Source: Glomus cerebriforme (lineage: Eukaryota > Glomeromycota > Glomeromycetes > Glomerales > Glomeraceae). From it: 52,248 bases of DNA. Positions 20,919-31,043 of this stretch are shown piece by piece; position 1 is the first letter of the stretch; each line of letters opens with the position of its first letter. The DNA is taken from positions 6,544 to 58,791 of the forward strand of contig QKYT01000150.1 of the NCBI GenBank assembly GCA_003550305.1, read 5' to 3'. A program made the translations under genes and the position numbers. The notes beneath the pieces are model-generated. The model saw only the letters and a program-made list of their open reading frames with translations, ran no database searches and was not told where the DNA came from.

Positions 20919-23397
20919 TTAAACAATATTTGAAGTCTTTGATATGTTCCATTCTTTAATCTTTTCAGCGGAAACTTCATAAATTATTGTCGGAGGAAAA
21001 TAATCTCTGTAAAATTGCAAATAATATGTTTTAAAAGACGTTTGGATTAATTCTTATATGATTTTGTAATATCAAAATATAAAAATATAGATAAATTAAA
21101 ATTTGACTTACTTATTTTTACGAGTAAAATTAAAAATAGAGTTAATGAAAAAATCATCTTTCGGTAGTGAGAATGCAAGTTCAATGAATGCAATCAACCG
21201 CGCGCGAACTACAGTCCATTCAGTATATGCACGTTGATACACGTCATCATAGATGTTATTTATAACCGCAACTGTCAAGAAAAGAAAATGTGAATATTAT
21301 AAAAAGATAAAAAAAAATATTAATTCACATATACTGTACTTACTTAAAAGGTTCATTATTATAATCGATGTAAAAAGTGAGAATAAAATCTTGACTAAAA
21401 TTACAAGATAATTTATTTTCCACGAATCCAAAAATTCATAGCTAGAGCTAGTGAATCCTATCCACTCATTATCAAATGACTTAACATAATTTTCAAATGT
21501 ATTTTCTTTAGGTACATTTTTATCATCATCAAATTCAGGTGGAACAGTTGAAAAATAAACCATTGTTGAATGGGCAACAGCAAATAAGATTATAACCAAA
21601 AGAAAAATTAGACACAAGGTCTTTCTGCAAATACGTATGATAACTATATTATAAAAGAGGTAAGAGGTTAATAGATTTGTTAAACTTATAGATAGACACT
21701 GTTTTTAAAATACTTACCAATAGCAAACACACCAATGTTTTTGAAATAGAATAAAATCCAAAAAAGACAAAACCATATTAAAAAGAGTGAAATACTTTGG
21801 AAAACTCCAAGTATTTCAAGACCATAATCCAGCAACTTCAGTTCCATTAACCCAGTAATGATGATTAAAATTTTTAATGTAATTAAAAAATAGGTTGAAA
21901 CCAAACATTGTTTACCAAGACCATTTTTTACAAGTATAATAATATATCGGATTATAAATAGTATACCTATTGCTACTAAGATTATGCATACAATCATTAA
22001 CTGTCTACCATCAATGCTGTTAATTGCTTCATTAATTGCGGTGAGTTCAATCATATTGATTGCTTTCTTGATTTCCATTTTATAATTATTGTTAATTACT
22101 GCGATTGTCACATTGTTAATCGCTGAAGTAATTATCGTATCATTAATTTTTGTGTTGTTAATTGCTTCAATCGTCGCATTATAAATTGCTGAAACAATAT
22201 CAATATCAGGTAATTTAGCTTCCGCATCAAGAGCCGCATTGTAAATTGTTGCAGTAATTACATCAATATTACTTTTAACTGCTTCAGCAATCGTCAAATT
22301 ATTAACTATGGAATTTGTTACATTATCAAAGTCGCCAATTGTTGCAGTAATTGCTGCGATATAACTTTTAGATGCTGCAATAATAATTTCACCAGAATAA
22401 TCTTTAATTGCATTAAAAATATTTGTACGTTTATTAAAATCCAAAGTAATTGATGAAACAAAAAGGATGAAGAAAATGATATACATAAAAAGCGTTAAAA
22501 GGTGATATGCACGTCCAAAGAGATGCCACTTGAACTTGATAATGGCATGAAAAAATGGAGATTCAAATATCTTGGTAGAAGTATGTTTATCATCAAGTAC
22601 TTCATCATTATTGGACATGATAAGTTTAATAAAGGGACTTAGACCACCGGGAAACAAGTTATTATCATCGTCAGGGAAGGTACATAGGCCAGGTAATGGT
22701 ACGTAACACAACGTGACATGATGTCGAGGTTCCCTTTCAAATCTTTTTGTAAATATAATTTTATTTAGTACATAATATTCTATGAAACGTGTGCGTAAGA
22801 GAAGCAAATTAGAATAACAAACCTGTCAAAAATGGATGATTGTATCTTTTTAGTTTTGTGTTTAGGAAATCTATAACCCCAAAGATCTTCGTGAATTGAA
22901 AGGAAATTTTCATGATTTTTATTCTTTTCTCGAAACCATTCTTGTGGAACCTTAACATAAGTGAGCTCTTTCACAAGTTCTTCTACCAGGTTTTTATAAG
23001 ATTTTTCAACGAGAATTGGAAGTAAATGAGAAATAACAAGCATAAATTTGTGCTTGCTTTCTTTATTTTTTCTCAAACAACAATTAATAAGCTTCCGAAT
23101 TAACTCATCATTTTTCCATTTAATGTCTGACTCATTATAAATTTCAGGATAAATGGTTTGTTGGTCATCATTTAATTCGTTTATTTCACTTTTTTTACTT
23201 TTTTTCATTAAATTTTTTTGTATAAAAATCATCAATGAATCAATATCTTTTACATCATTCATATTATCTATATCATAAAGTGACTCAAACACTTTTTTAA
23301 TTTCATTTATAAACTCTTCATCTGGGTCGCTTAATTTATCGAAATCATTATATTTGTAAGGCTTATTCGTCTCGAAATAATTATAACAGTAAATCAT
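20919..23397 (-). CDS. Polycystin/TRP-like ion-transport protein, 710 aa
   Basis: Five exons: 22823-23397, 21714-22742, 21344-21624, 21112-21271 and 20919-21006. Introns are 72-105 nt with GT...AG ends and the frame sums exactly to a stop. Residues 1-190 form a soluble helical region. Around 200-265 the juxtamembrane segment (PLPGLCTFPDDD, FESPFFHAIIKFKW) resembles fungal ion-transport-domain proteins. Predicted membrane segments: about 271-292, 439-463, 471-490, 505-524, 540-556, and a last helix (INYLVILVKILFSLF, then MNLLIAVINNIYDD) after a pore-like loop (WIGFTSSSYEFLDSWK). NLLIAVIN after the last helix is typical of TRP/polycystin S6. Between the first two membrane segments lies an unusual loop of about 145 residues with repeated A-I-x-N-A/V-T-I motifs and six N-glycosylation sequons. 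It probably is a cation channel subunit; ion selectivity cannot be read. The second donor is GTATTT; the nearby GTAAGT would break the frame. Confidence 0.85.
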
Positions 23398-23939
23398 ATT
23401 TATCGTTGGAAAATTTTATTTAAACTTGCGTATGAACGTAAGAAAATTTATTCCCCAGGACTTAATATATATTATTTAAGAAAAGGGTTATATTACAGCA
23501 TCCGATTATAAATTTACCAAAAAAAACAATCATAATGATTTCGGCATCTATATTTATCGTCTGAAGATCAGGGTAGGACTAAGGACCTCCCAATTCTGCT
23601 TGATTGATAATGCATCATTAAGTAATACTGTATGCATATGGAAATAGATAATAAATTGAAATGACAAATCATAACTACATTACATTCGTTGATGCATGAT
23701 ATTTTAAGATAAAAAACTGAGTATTTACTATTTAATATTATTGCCCTCCGGTGGCAATTAGAAAAATCATTATTATTTACAGTATTATTATTATTTTTGA
23801 ACCAAAATAATAAATTGAAAATTCTATAGTTGATATAGATTTTTAACAGTTTTTGGGTACTAAATTTTTTTTTTATTAGGTTAAATTTGCTTCTAATATA
23901 AATTTTCTATGATTATTAAAAAGAATTTTGGGGGAAATT
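23398..23939. other. 5' flank of the channel gene
   Basis: AT-rich, no clear promoter motif. Many relatives carry a longer N-terminal region, but no upstream exon could be recognised here. Confidence 0.45.
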
Positions 23940-24302
23940 CTATTTTTTAACTATCGTATTGACGTATTCTATGAATTTCGTGGGGTAGAGTAATATTGTA
24001 AAATGTTGTTCATCATTTTCATTGAAACAATACTGACATTTTAGTGGTCGCTTCGGAGTTCGGATATCTAACGGAGTGTATAAACTTCCCATTATGTTAT
24101 CATTGTTCTTTGTTCCACAACTGAGGCGTAGCATTCTGCCATTATAGAACTGTGTAGAAATCAAATTACTTCCCGTTATATTATCATTGTTCTTTGTTCC
24201 ACAACTGAGGCGTAGCATTCTGTTATTGTAGAACTGCGTAGAAATCAAATTAGGAATAATACTTCTCGTTATATTATCATCCTTTGTTCCATAACTAAGC
24301 AT
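23940..24302 (-). CDS. Doubtful 120-codon ORF over a tandem repeat
   Basis: Starts at ATG 24302. The first 80 codons are tandem repeats (NLISTQFYN, GRMLRLSCGTKNNDNI); the tail (LKCQYCFNENDEQHFTILLY) is unique. No domain is recognised. Two repeat units share the reading frame, but the farthest upstream unit differs by one nucleotide and would be out of frame before the ATG. It could be a small gene, or just a noncoding tandem repeat that happens to be open. Confidence 0.25.
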   Translation of the reverse strand: MLSYGTKDDNITRSIIPNLISTQFYNNRMLRLSCGTKNNDNITGSNLISTQFYNGRMLRLSCGTKNNDNIMGSLYTPLDIRTPKRPLKCQYCFNENDEQHFTILLYPTKFIEYVNTIVKK

Positions 24303-24348
24303 AGCATTTTGCCATTGTAGAACTGCATAGAAATCAAATTAAAAATAA
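24085..24348. repeat. Three tandem units of about 84-90 bp
   Basis: On the plus strand each unit carries TTGTTCCACAACTGAGGCG, TAGCATTCTGCCATTATAG, AACTGTGTAGAAATCAAATT and CCCGTTATATTATCATTG or a close variant. Units 1 and 2 are nearly identical; unit 3 (24265-24348) is more diverged. Confidence 0.75.
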
Positions 24349-24875
24349 TTATTGGCTTAATAAATTTTATTTGATAAATTATTTTATACTAACCTAGAAT
24401 AGATTTAAAAGAATAAGGTAAATGTAAAAAGAAAAAAAAAATACACATGAAAAATATTTATCCAGTATCAATTATATAATTAACAGTTAATTTAGGAAAG
24501 AAAAATAACAAAAAGCAAAGGAAAAACATTAATAGAGTACTATTAACAAATTTTATATTATTTAATTTTTAAATATCAAACGCTTAAAATGTTAACTTTT
24601 TTTTTAAGAATAAGCAATTTACTTATATTCTACATTATCAATCATCATTTATCGTTTCAAATTTTCAATTTTCATTTATTAAACTGTACAAATATATTTT
24701 TTTAATAAATAGATAATATTCTTTTTAATAATTAATATTTTAAATGTTGAATGCGAAAATGGGAATTGGGGAGTACATATAAATTATTAATTATATTCGG
24801 CAGATAAAGTAAATCTAAATCAGATAATTAGATAATAATAATCATAATAACTGTTATGTATAGTATGATATTTGA
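24349..24875. other. Intergenic, no gene seen
   Basis: Very AT-rich; only short poly-A and poly-T runs were noticed. Confidence 0.5.
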
Positions 24876-25151
24876 TTAATTGATCTTACCGCGGCAGACA
24901 CATACTATGACAATTATTAAGATTAATGACATAATATTATAACTGGACGTTTCGCAACTCATACTTAACTTGTAAACCTTTTCATATAGTGCATAATTTA
25001 TTTTTTTTATTTTATTTTTATATATGACGAAGAACGCAGTTATAAGTAACTCTAGTACATAACAAATAAATTGTGTAGTTAAAACTATAACCAACCCCTC
25101 CTTTTTACGGAAGAATCGCCTCGCCTGATTTTTATCTTGTAAAAAGGGGCA
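24876..25151 (-). CDS. Possible membrane-protein exon or fragment
   Basis: An open frame with no upstream in-frame ATG reads KNQARRFFRKKEGLVIVLTT, then a hydrophobic helix (FICYVLELLITAFFVIY), a basic stretch, and a second hydrophobic helix (IMSLILIIVIVCVC). An acceptor-like TTTTTTACAAG lies just upstream of the KNQAR segment and a donor-like GG/GTAAGATC just after the second helix, so this could be an internal exon. No partner exons were found and the family is unrecognised. Confidence 0.3.
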   Translation of the reverse strand, partial: CPFLQDKNQARRFFRKKEGLVIVLTTQFICYVLELLITAFFVIYKNKIKKINYALYEKVYKLSMSCETSSYNIMSLILIIVIVCVCRGKIN

Positions 25152-25649
25152 CAACCAATAGAAAAAAAAGAAAAAAATTCCACATTATTCTTTCAACCGT
25201 CTAAAACAGCTATTCGTGAAGAATGATCCAAAAAGGTGCATATATTTAAAAGGTTCTAAGATACATAATGGATAAGTTTTTGTAATACTTTGAACTTGTG
25301 ATATTCTTTACGATCATCAAAATGTACGAGACACCAACAATTTCTCAAACCAAACATTTATATAGTATCATTTTAATAATTGAGTAAAATTTTTTCTTTA
25401 TTTTACTGGTCTTAATGTAAAAATTTAATATTTAAGAAAAATTAAGAAAATTTACTAAATTTCTGGAAACTTCTTTTTCTTATACAAATTTTGTACTCAC
25501 GTTCAAAAATCTTTACTTAATAAGGATTTTTTTAATGGTACACAAAATGTTGTACAACCTTTAGCTTTGGAGTTTCAATAAAAAAGCGTTTCAAATTTTG
25601 TCATTAAAAACTTTTATAAATAATAATATACAATTGAATATAATAACTC
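25152..25649 (+). promoter_or_regulatory. 5' flank of Sel1 gene 3
   Basis: Mostly plain AT-rich DNA. The last 120 bp include GGTACACAAAATGTTGTACA, then TTTAGCTTTGGAG and AAAAAAGCGTTTC, matching the shared Sel1 upstream block in order though with substitutions. Confidence 0.4.
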
Positions 25650-27206
25650 ATGGACGAAAATTTTTTAATAAATTTTTTAAAAGATTTTTATGATAAAATT
25701 ATTGAAATGAATGATTTTAATAATTTTGAAAAAATTTTAAGAGATTGGATAATATATGAGATTGAAAATAATGATAAGAAACCAAACAAAATTCTTGAAG
25801 AGATGCAATATCACAAAGAAAGTAAATTTTTGTTTTCGAGTATAATTGGAATTTTTTATCAACTTGGTATTGGTTGTCTTCAAGATAGGAAAAAGGCGAT
25901 GGAATTGTATTTATTTGTCATTGATAATGAAATTGAACAAGATTTTAATAAATTACATTTATTTGAAGAAATTAGTAACTTGTTAAGTCAGTTAAGAAAT
26001 AAAAATATAATTATTGGGAAATATTTATTATCATTATTTTATTATAAGGATATTATTTTGGATATTAATTATAAACAAAATAAATTAATTACTCTTCAAA
26101 AATTAGCTGAAAATGATGATATAGAAGCGCAATGTAATTTAGCTATCTGTTATCAAAATGGAAATGGTGTAAAAGCTAATTATAAAAAAGCTTTTGAATT
26201 GTTTTTAAATTCTGCTGAAAAAGGAAATCCAGATGCACAGTTTTATTTGGCAATTTGTTATTTGGATGGACTAGGAACAAAAAAAGATGAAAATAAGGCA
26301 TTTGACTTGTTTTTAAAATCCGAATCTTTAGCCATTCATGATAAAAAGGAATATAAATTATTTGAAAGAAATTTAAAACTTGCAATTACGGGTAATTCAG
26401 TAGGTCAAAATTATGTGGGATACTGTCATCAAAATGGTATAGGAATAAATAAAAATGAAAAGAAAGCATTTAAATGGTATTCGATATCAGCCAAAAATGG
26501 GTATGCAGTAGCACAAAATAATTTAGGAATTTGTTATCAATACGGTAAAGGAACAGATAAAAATGAAATAAAAGCATTTGAGTGGTATTTCAAATCAGCG
26601 GCAAAAGGAAATGCAATGGCACAAAATAATTTGGGAGAATGTTATAACTATGGTAAAGGAGCAGATAAAAATGAAACGAAATCATTTGAATGGTATTTGA
26701 AATCAGCTATTGCAGGATGTGCTGAAGGACAATGTAATATAGGTTTCTGTTATGAAAATGGTATAGGAACAGATAAAAATGAAGCAAAAGCATTTGAGTG
26801 GTATTCAAAATCGGCTGAGAATGAAAATGCAATGGCACAGAATAATTTGGGCCTTTATTATCAGCATGGCAAAGGAACGGATAAAAATGAAACAAAAGCA
26901 TTTGAATTATTTCTGAAATCAGCCACAGCAGGATGTGCTAATGGACAATGTAATTTGGGATTTTGTTATAGCCAAGGTGTAGGAACAGAAAAAGATGAAA
27001 CAAAAGCATTTGAATGGTATTTAAAATCAGCAGCAAATGGAAATGCAATGGCACAAAATAATTTGGGGATTTATTATCAATATGGTAAAGGAATTGATAA
27101 AAATATTAATGAAGCAATTTATTGGTATAAAAAAGCTTCAGATAATGGAAACAAAAAAGCAAAGGACATATTGGACAATATTTTATCTGATGTTCAGCAG
27201 GATTAA
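25650..27206 (+). CDS. Sel1-repeat protein, 518 aa
   Basis: Single exon starting at MDENFLINFLKDFYDKII (ATG 25650). The N-terminal helical region (about 1-150; SSIIGIFYQLGIGCLQDRKK, IIGKYLLSLFYYKDI) is followed by nine Sel1 units of 36 residues, several with the optimal GxCYxxGxGTDKNExKAFEW pattern. Adjacent units alternate between AMAQNNLG and (A/E)GQCN(I/L)GF openings, giving a 72-residue period. The last unit is the conserved GIDKNINEAIYWYKKASDNG cap. No other domain. A protein-binding scaffold role follows from the fold; the partner is unknown. Closest in sequence to the broken copy at 28175. Confidence 0.9.
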   Translation: MDENFLINFLKDFYDKIIEMNDFNNFEKILRDWIIYEIENNDKKPNKILEEMQYHKESKFLFSSIIGIFYQLGIGCLQDRKKAMELYLFVIDNEIEQDFNKLHLFEEISNLLSQLRNKNIIIGKYLLSLFYYKDIILDINYKQNKLITLQKLAENDDIEAQCNLAICYQNGNGVKANYKKAFELFLNSAEKGNPDAQFYLAICYLDGLGTKKDENKAFDLFLKSESLAIHDKKEYKLFERNLKLAITGNSVGQNYVGYCHQNGIGINKNEKKAFKWYSISAKNGYAVAQNNLGICYQYGKGTDKNEIKAFEWYFKSAAKGNAMAQNNLGECYNYGKGADKNETKSFEWYLKSAIAGCAEGQCNIGFCYENGIGTDKNEAKAFEWYSKSAENENAMAQNNLGLYYQHGKGTDKNETKAFELFLKSATAGCANGQCNLGFCYSQGVGTEKDETKAFEWYLKSAANGNAMAQNNLGIYYQYGKGIDKNINEAIYWYKKASDNGNKKAKDILDNILSDVQQD

Positions 27207-28069
27207 TTGAGATTAATTTCATTAATGATCGACAGTAATTCCAATTCATAGGTATAAATTGAACGTGTATTTTGCAAATAGCATGAATTTATTTCTAAAA
27301 AAAAAATCTTTAAATATTATTAGTGTTTACGTTATCTTCAAAGCTTTAAAAATGCATATTTTATAATTAACATCTTTAAGAATAGTTCTAACTACGATAT
27401 TACATTAATTAACTTTTATTTGAAGAATACTACATAGTAAAAAATTGGAAATCTAGGAAAACTATAAAAAATATATATGTATATTAATATATTGAAATTC
27501 CTATTAAAATACAAAAGTTAAAGATTTTATTATATTAAAAATAATCATATTAATCTTATTTAAATGATTCAACTCTCCTTCCAATAATCTATAAAAGAAA
27601 CAAATATTAAACCATAAGTTTATTTAGTTCTCATCATCTACTAACTACAATTAAGCGTGTATGAAACATATTATAATTATCCCATTTTATTAATTTAAGA
27701 ATTAACGTGAAAAAAAATAAATAAAAGTATTCGTAAATTTTGTGTAGAATCATGTTTCGCCGCTGTAACATAAATTACAAACTAGTTACCTAACAATCCT
27801 TTTTCTTAACATTCCAATTTTGGTTAGCGTAATAGAGTTATAGTAGAACGTTTCACCAGAACTATAAAGCTGATAGCTTTTATAAACTATCACAAATATT
27901 TCTAAAAGTTATAGAAATCATGAATAATTTAAAAATAAAAACGCAAGACAAAATTCCAAATGATCATCGAAATGTAGTGTGACATCAAGTCATCTTAAAC
28001 TAACCATTCTATAATTTTTTCCGTTAATATTTATTTGTCTATTATTTATATTTTGAAAATCTTTACTTT
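27207..28069. other. Intergenic, no gene seen
   Basis: AT-rich spacer between tandem Sel1 loci. No ORF, RNA gene or repeat of note. Confidence 0.5.
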
Positions 28070-28174
28070 AATTGTAAAATAAGGAATCGATTAGTGATAC
28101 CACAATAATGTTGTACCACTTTTGGCTGGGGATGCATAAAAGCGTCAATTTTTAGCAAAAATTATCAAGCTTTC
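28070..28174 (+). promoter_or_regulatory. Conserved 5' flank of the broken Sel1 gene
   Basis: TTGTAAAATAAGGAATCGAT as in gene 1, then ATGTTGTACCACTTTTGGCT and AAAAGCGTCAATTTTTAG as in gene 2. This combines the blocks of both other loci and so anchors the alignment of all four flanks. Confidence 0.5.
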
Positions 28175-29642
28175 ATGAATGATATAATAACCATGGATGA
28201 AAATTTTTTAACAATTTATTTAAAAGATTTTTATGATAAAATTATTGAAATGAATGATTTTAATAACTATGAAAAAATTTTAAGAGATTGGATAATATAT
28301 GAGATTAAAATTAATGATAAGAATCCAAACAATATTCTTGAAGAGATGCAAGATCATAAAGAAAGTAAATTTTGGGTTTCAAGTTTAATGGGATTTTTTT
28401 ACCAACTTGGTATAGGTTGTCTCCAAGATAGGGAAAAGGCGATGGAATTGTATTTATTGGCTATTAATAATGAAATTGAACAAGATTCTAATAAATCGCA
28501 TTTAATTGGAGAAATTAGTGATTCGTTTAACCTATTAAGAAACAAAAATATAATCATTGGGAAATATTTATTATCATTATTTTATTATAAAGATATTATT
28601 CTAGATATTAATTATAAGCGAAATAAATTAATTATACTTCAAAAATTAGCAGAAAACGATGATTCAGAAGCACAATGTAATTTAGCTATTTGTTATCAAA
28701 ATGGACATGGTGTAAAAGCTAATTATATAAAAGCTTATGAATTGTTCTTAACTTCTGCTGAAAAACGAAATCCAGATGCACAGTTTTATTTAGCAATTTG
28801 TTATTTGGATGGAATAGGAACACAAAAAGATGAAAAAAAAAGCATTTGACTTGTTTTTAAAATCTGAACAAAATGAGCATTTAGGAATTTATGATAAAGT
28901 TGAAAAGGAAATATTTGAAGATGAATTGAAACTTGCAATAACAAATAATCCACATGCACAAAATAATTTAGGAATTTGCCATCAATATGGTCAAGGAACA
29001 GATAAAAATGAAGTGAAAGCATTTGAGTGGTATTTCAAATCAGCAGCAAAAGGAAATGCAAATGCACAAAATAATTTAGGAATTTGTTATGATTACGGTA
29101 AAGGAACAGATAAGAATGAAACAAAAGCATTTGAATGGTACTCGAAATCAGCTATTGCAGGATGTGCTGAAGGATAATGTAATACAGGTTTCTGTTATGC
29201 AAATGGTATTGGAACGGCTAAGAATGAAGTAAAAGCATTTGAATTGTATTTAAAATCAGCAGCAAATGGAAATGCAATGGCACAAAATAATTTGGGGCTT
29301 TATTATCAATATGGTAAAGAAATTGATAAAAATGAAGCAAAAGCATTTAAGTGGTACTTGAAATCAGCTATTGGAGGATGTGCTAAAGGACAATGTAATT
29401 TAGGATTTTGTTATGAAACTGGAATTGGAACAGATAAAAATGAAACAATATCATATGAATGGTACTTGAAATCAGCTGAAAATGGAAATGCAACGGCACA
29501 AAATAATCTGGGGATTTATTATCAATATGGTAAAGGAATTGATAAAAATATTGATAAAGCAATTTATTGGTATAAGAAAGCTTCAGATAATGGAAACGAA
29601 ATGGCAAAGGATAATTTAGACAATATTTTATCGGAGGATTAA
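28175..29642 (+). pseudogene. Sel1-repeat gene with one frameshift and one nonsense codon
   Basis: Starts like its paralogues (ATG 28175 or 28193, MDENFLTIYLKDFYDK). In the GATGAAAAAAAAAGC stretch near 28833 there are nine A's where intact genes have eight, a +1 shift that ends the frame at 28849. The correct frame resumes from 28830. At 29175-29177 TAA replaces the CAA of the paralogues (AEGQCN context). The frame is then open to the normal end at 29642 with the usual C-terminal cap. Otherwise well preserved with about eight to nine Sel1 units, so inactivation is recent, or one or both lesions are assembly errors. The homopolymer change is the more suspect of the two. Confidence 0.85.
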
Positions 29643-29804
29643 TTGTAATTGATTTATCATTAATGATCGATAGTAATTCGGGCCAAATTCATAATGTAGG
29701 CCAGGATTAAGGAATAAGTTAACTATATTGTGAATATGAAATTAAAATATCAGTTAATGATTTATTCATTTATAGTTTATTTTATAATTTAATTCAGATC
29801 ATGT
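29643..29804. other. Short intergenic gap
   Basis: AT-rich, nothing recognised. Confidence 0.5.
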
Positions 29805-30045
29805 GTAAAATTTCAGGTAGAATATTTGGTAATTTAGTATGCAATAAAGTTGAAAGTTCCTTCAGGTTTCTTTTATTTGCGAAGAATCTTTTCGACAGCT
29901 AATAAATTTTTGTTTACATGAATTAGCTGAACATGAATAAGTTGATGAATCGCCATTTGAGAACGAAATATTTTCACATCAGTGTCATTACCAACTTCAA
30001 TTGCAACATTGCAATATCATAATATTCATCGTCATTTAAAGATAT
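29805..30045 (-). pseudogene. Orphan relic of BTB exon 1
   Basis: On the minus strand, GATGAATATTATGATATTGC, GAAGTTGGTAATGAC, AAAATATTTCGTTCTCAAAT and AAATTACCAAATATTCTACC follow the order of the BTB exon 1 of the intact genes, with insertions and frame breaks between them. No exon 2 (BACK/TLDc) is found beyond it. Confidence 0.7.
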
Positions 30046-31043
30046 TTTATAAATCATTTCCTGAATTAGAAATCAAAAAAAAAAATAATAGATCCATACA
30101 AAGGCAATCCTATGTCCGAAATTTAACCATATCCCAAACAAGCTAGTAAATTTTAAATGGTTGACGTTTCAAATCACCATTTAAGACTGGGTTAGTTTGG
30201 GACATGGTCAAGTTTCGGATATTAGGTTTTCCCAAGTTTGATTTGGAATATGGTAGAGTTTGGGTTACAACATAAACTTAGCTGATCTCTAAGATTGAGA
30301 AACTAGTATGACGATCAAATTGTCGACATTCGAACAAAGATTTATTTTTTGTTGAGCAAATTTTTTTATAAATGATCAAAAGAAATTATTTTCTTTTCAC
30401 AATTTAGTTAAATAATATAAAATATAAAATTTCTTTGCGCACTTGTGATCTTATATTATACAATATAAACAAGAATTTCTACCAAATAAATTTATTTTAA
30501 AAACACTCAAATTTTCTACTTTCATTACTTTGTTTTACCAACGATTAGAGACTTGCGGCTATAGTTTACTATTTGATGCCAATACTTTTTTACTAAAATC
30601 TTAAGCCTTCTGATCAGCTTCAAGTTTCAGCCATAACCTAAATCTTTTCTAGCAATCTTAATTCTGGTGAAATTAAAGAAACTAGATTTAATGTTTCTTA
30701 AAACCTTTATATCATTTTCATCAAATTCTAAAGGAATATAATAACTCGATCTTCACTATTCCATTTTCTAATTTTTATTACATTAATAGGGTAATGTTTT
30801 CATTATGAAATAATAAATTCTATTCTAAGTTGGAAAAAATCAAGATAATTTATATAAAATTAGTATAACTCTGCTGACAATCGGATTCAAAATTTCATAA
30901 CTATGTAGTCATAAAAACAAATAAATACGAAAATATTTAACTCATCTCTGATATGGAATTGATCGGCGAACACAGTACATTAATGGACACATTTCGAATG
31001 TACAACAATAATTTAAACTTAAATTCTTTTCAAAATCGTTATA
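30046..31043. other. Intergenic with a foldback element
   Basis: Holds the inverted repeat described at 30107-30227; the remainder is AT-rich without a recognisable gene. The last 30 bp form the 5' leader of gene D (AAAATCGTTATAATGG). Confidence 0.5.
30107..30227. repeat. Nested inverted repeat (foldback/MITE-like)
   Basis: Outer arms TATGTCCGAAATTTAACCAT...CAAAC (30111-30139) and GTTTGGGACATGGTCAAGTT...ATT (30195-30223) are imperfect reverse complements. Inside them TTAAATGGT (30153) and ACCATTTAA (30176) pair perfectly. No flanking duplication was identified. Confidence 0.6.
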
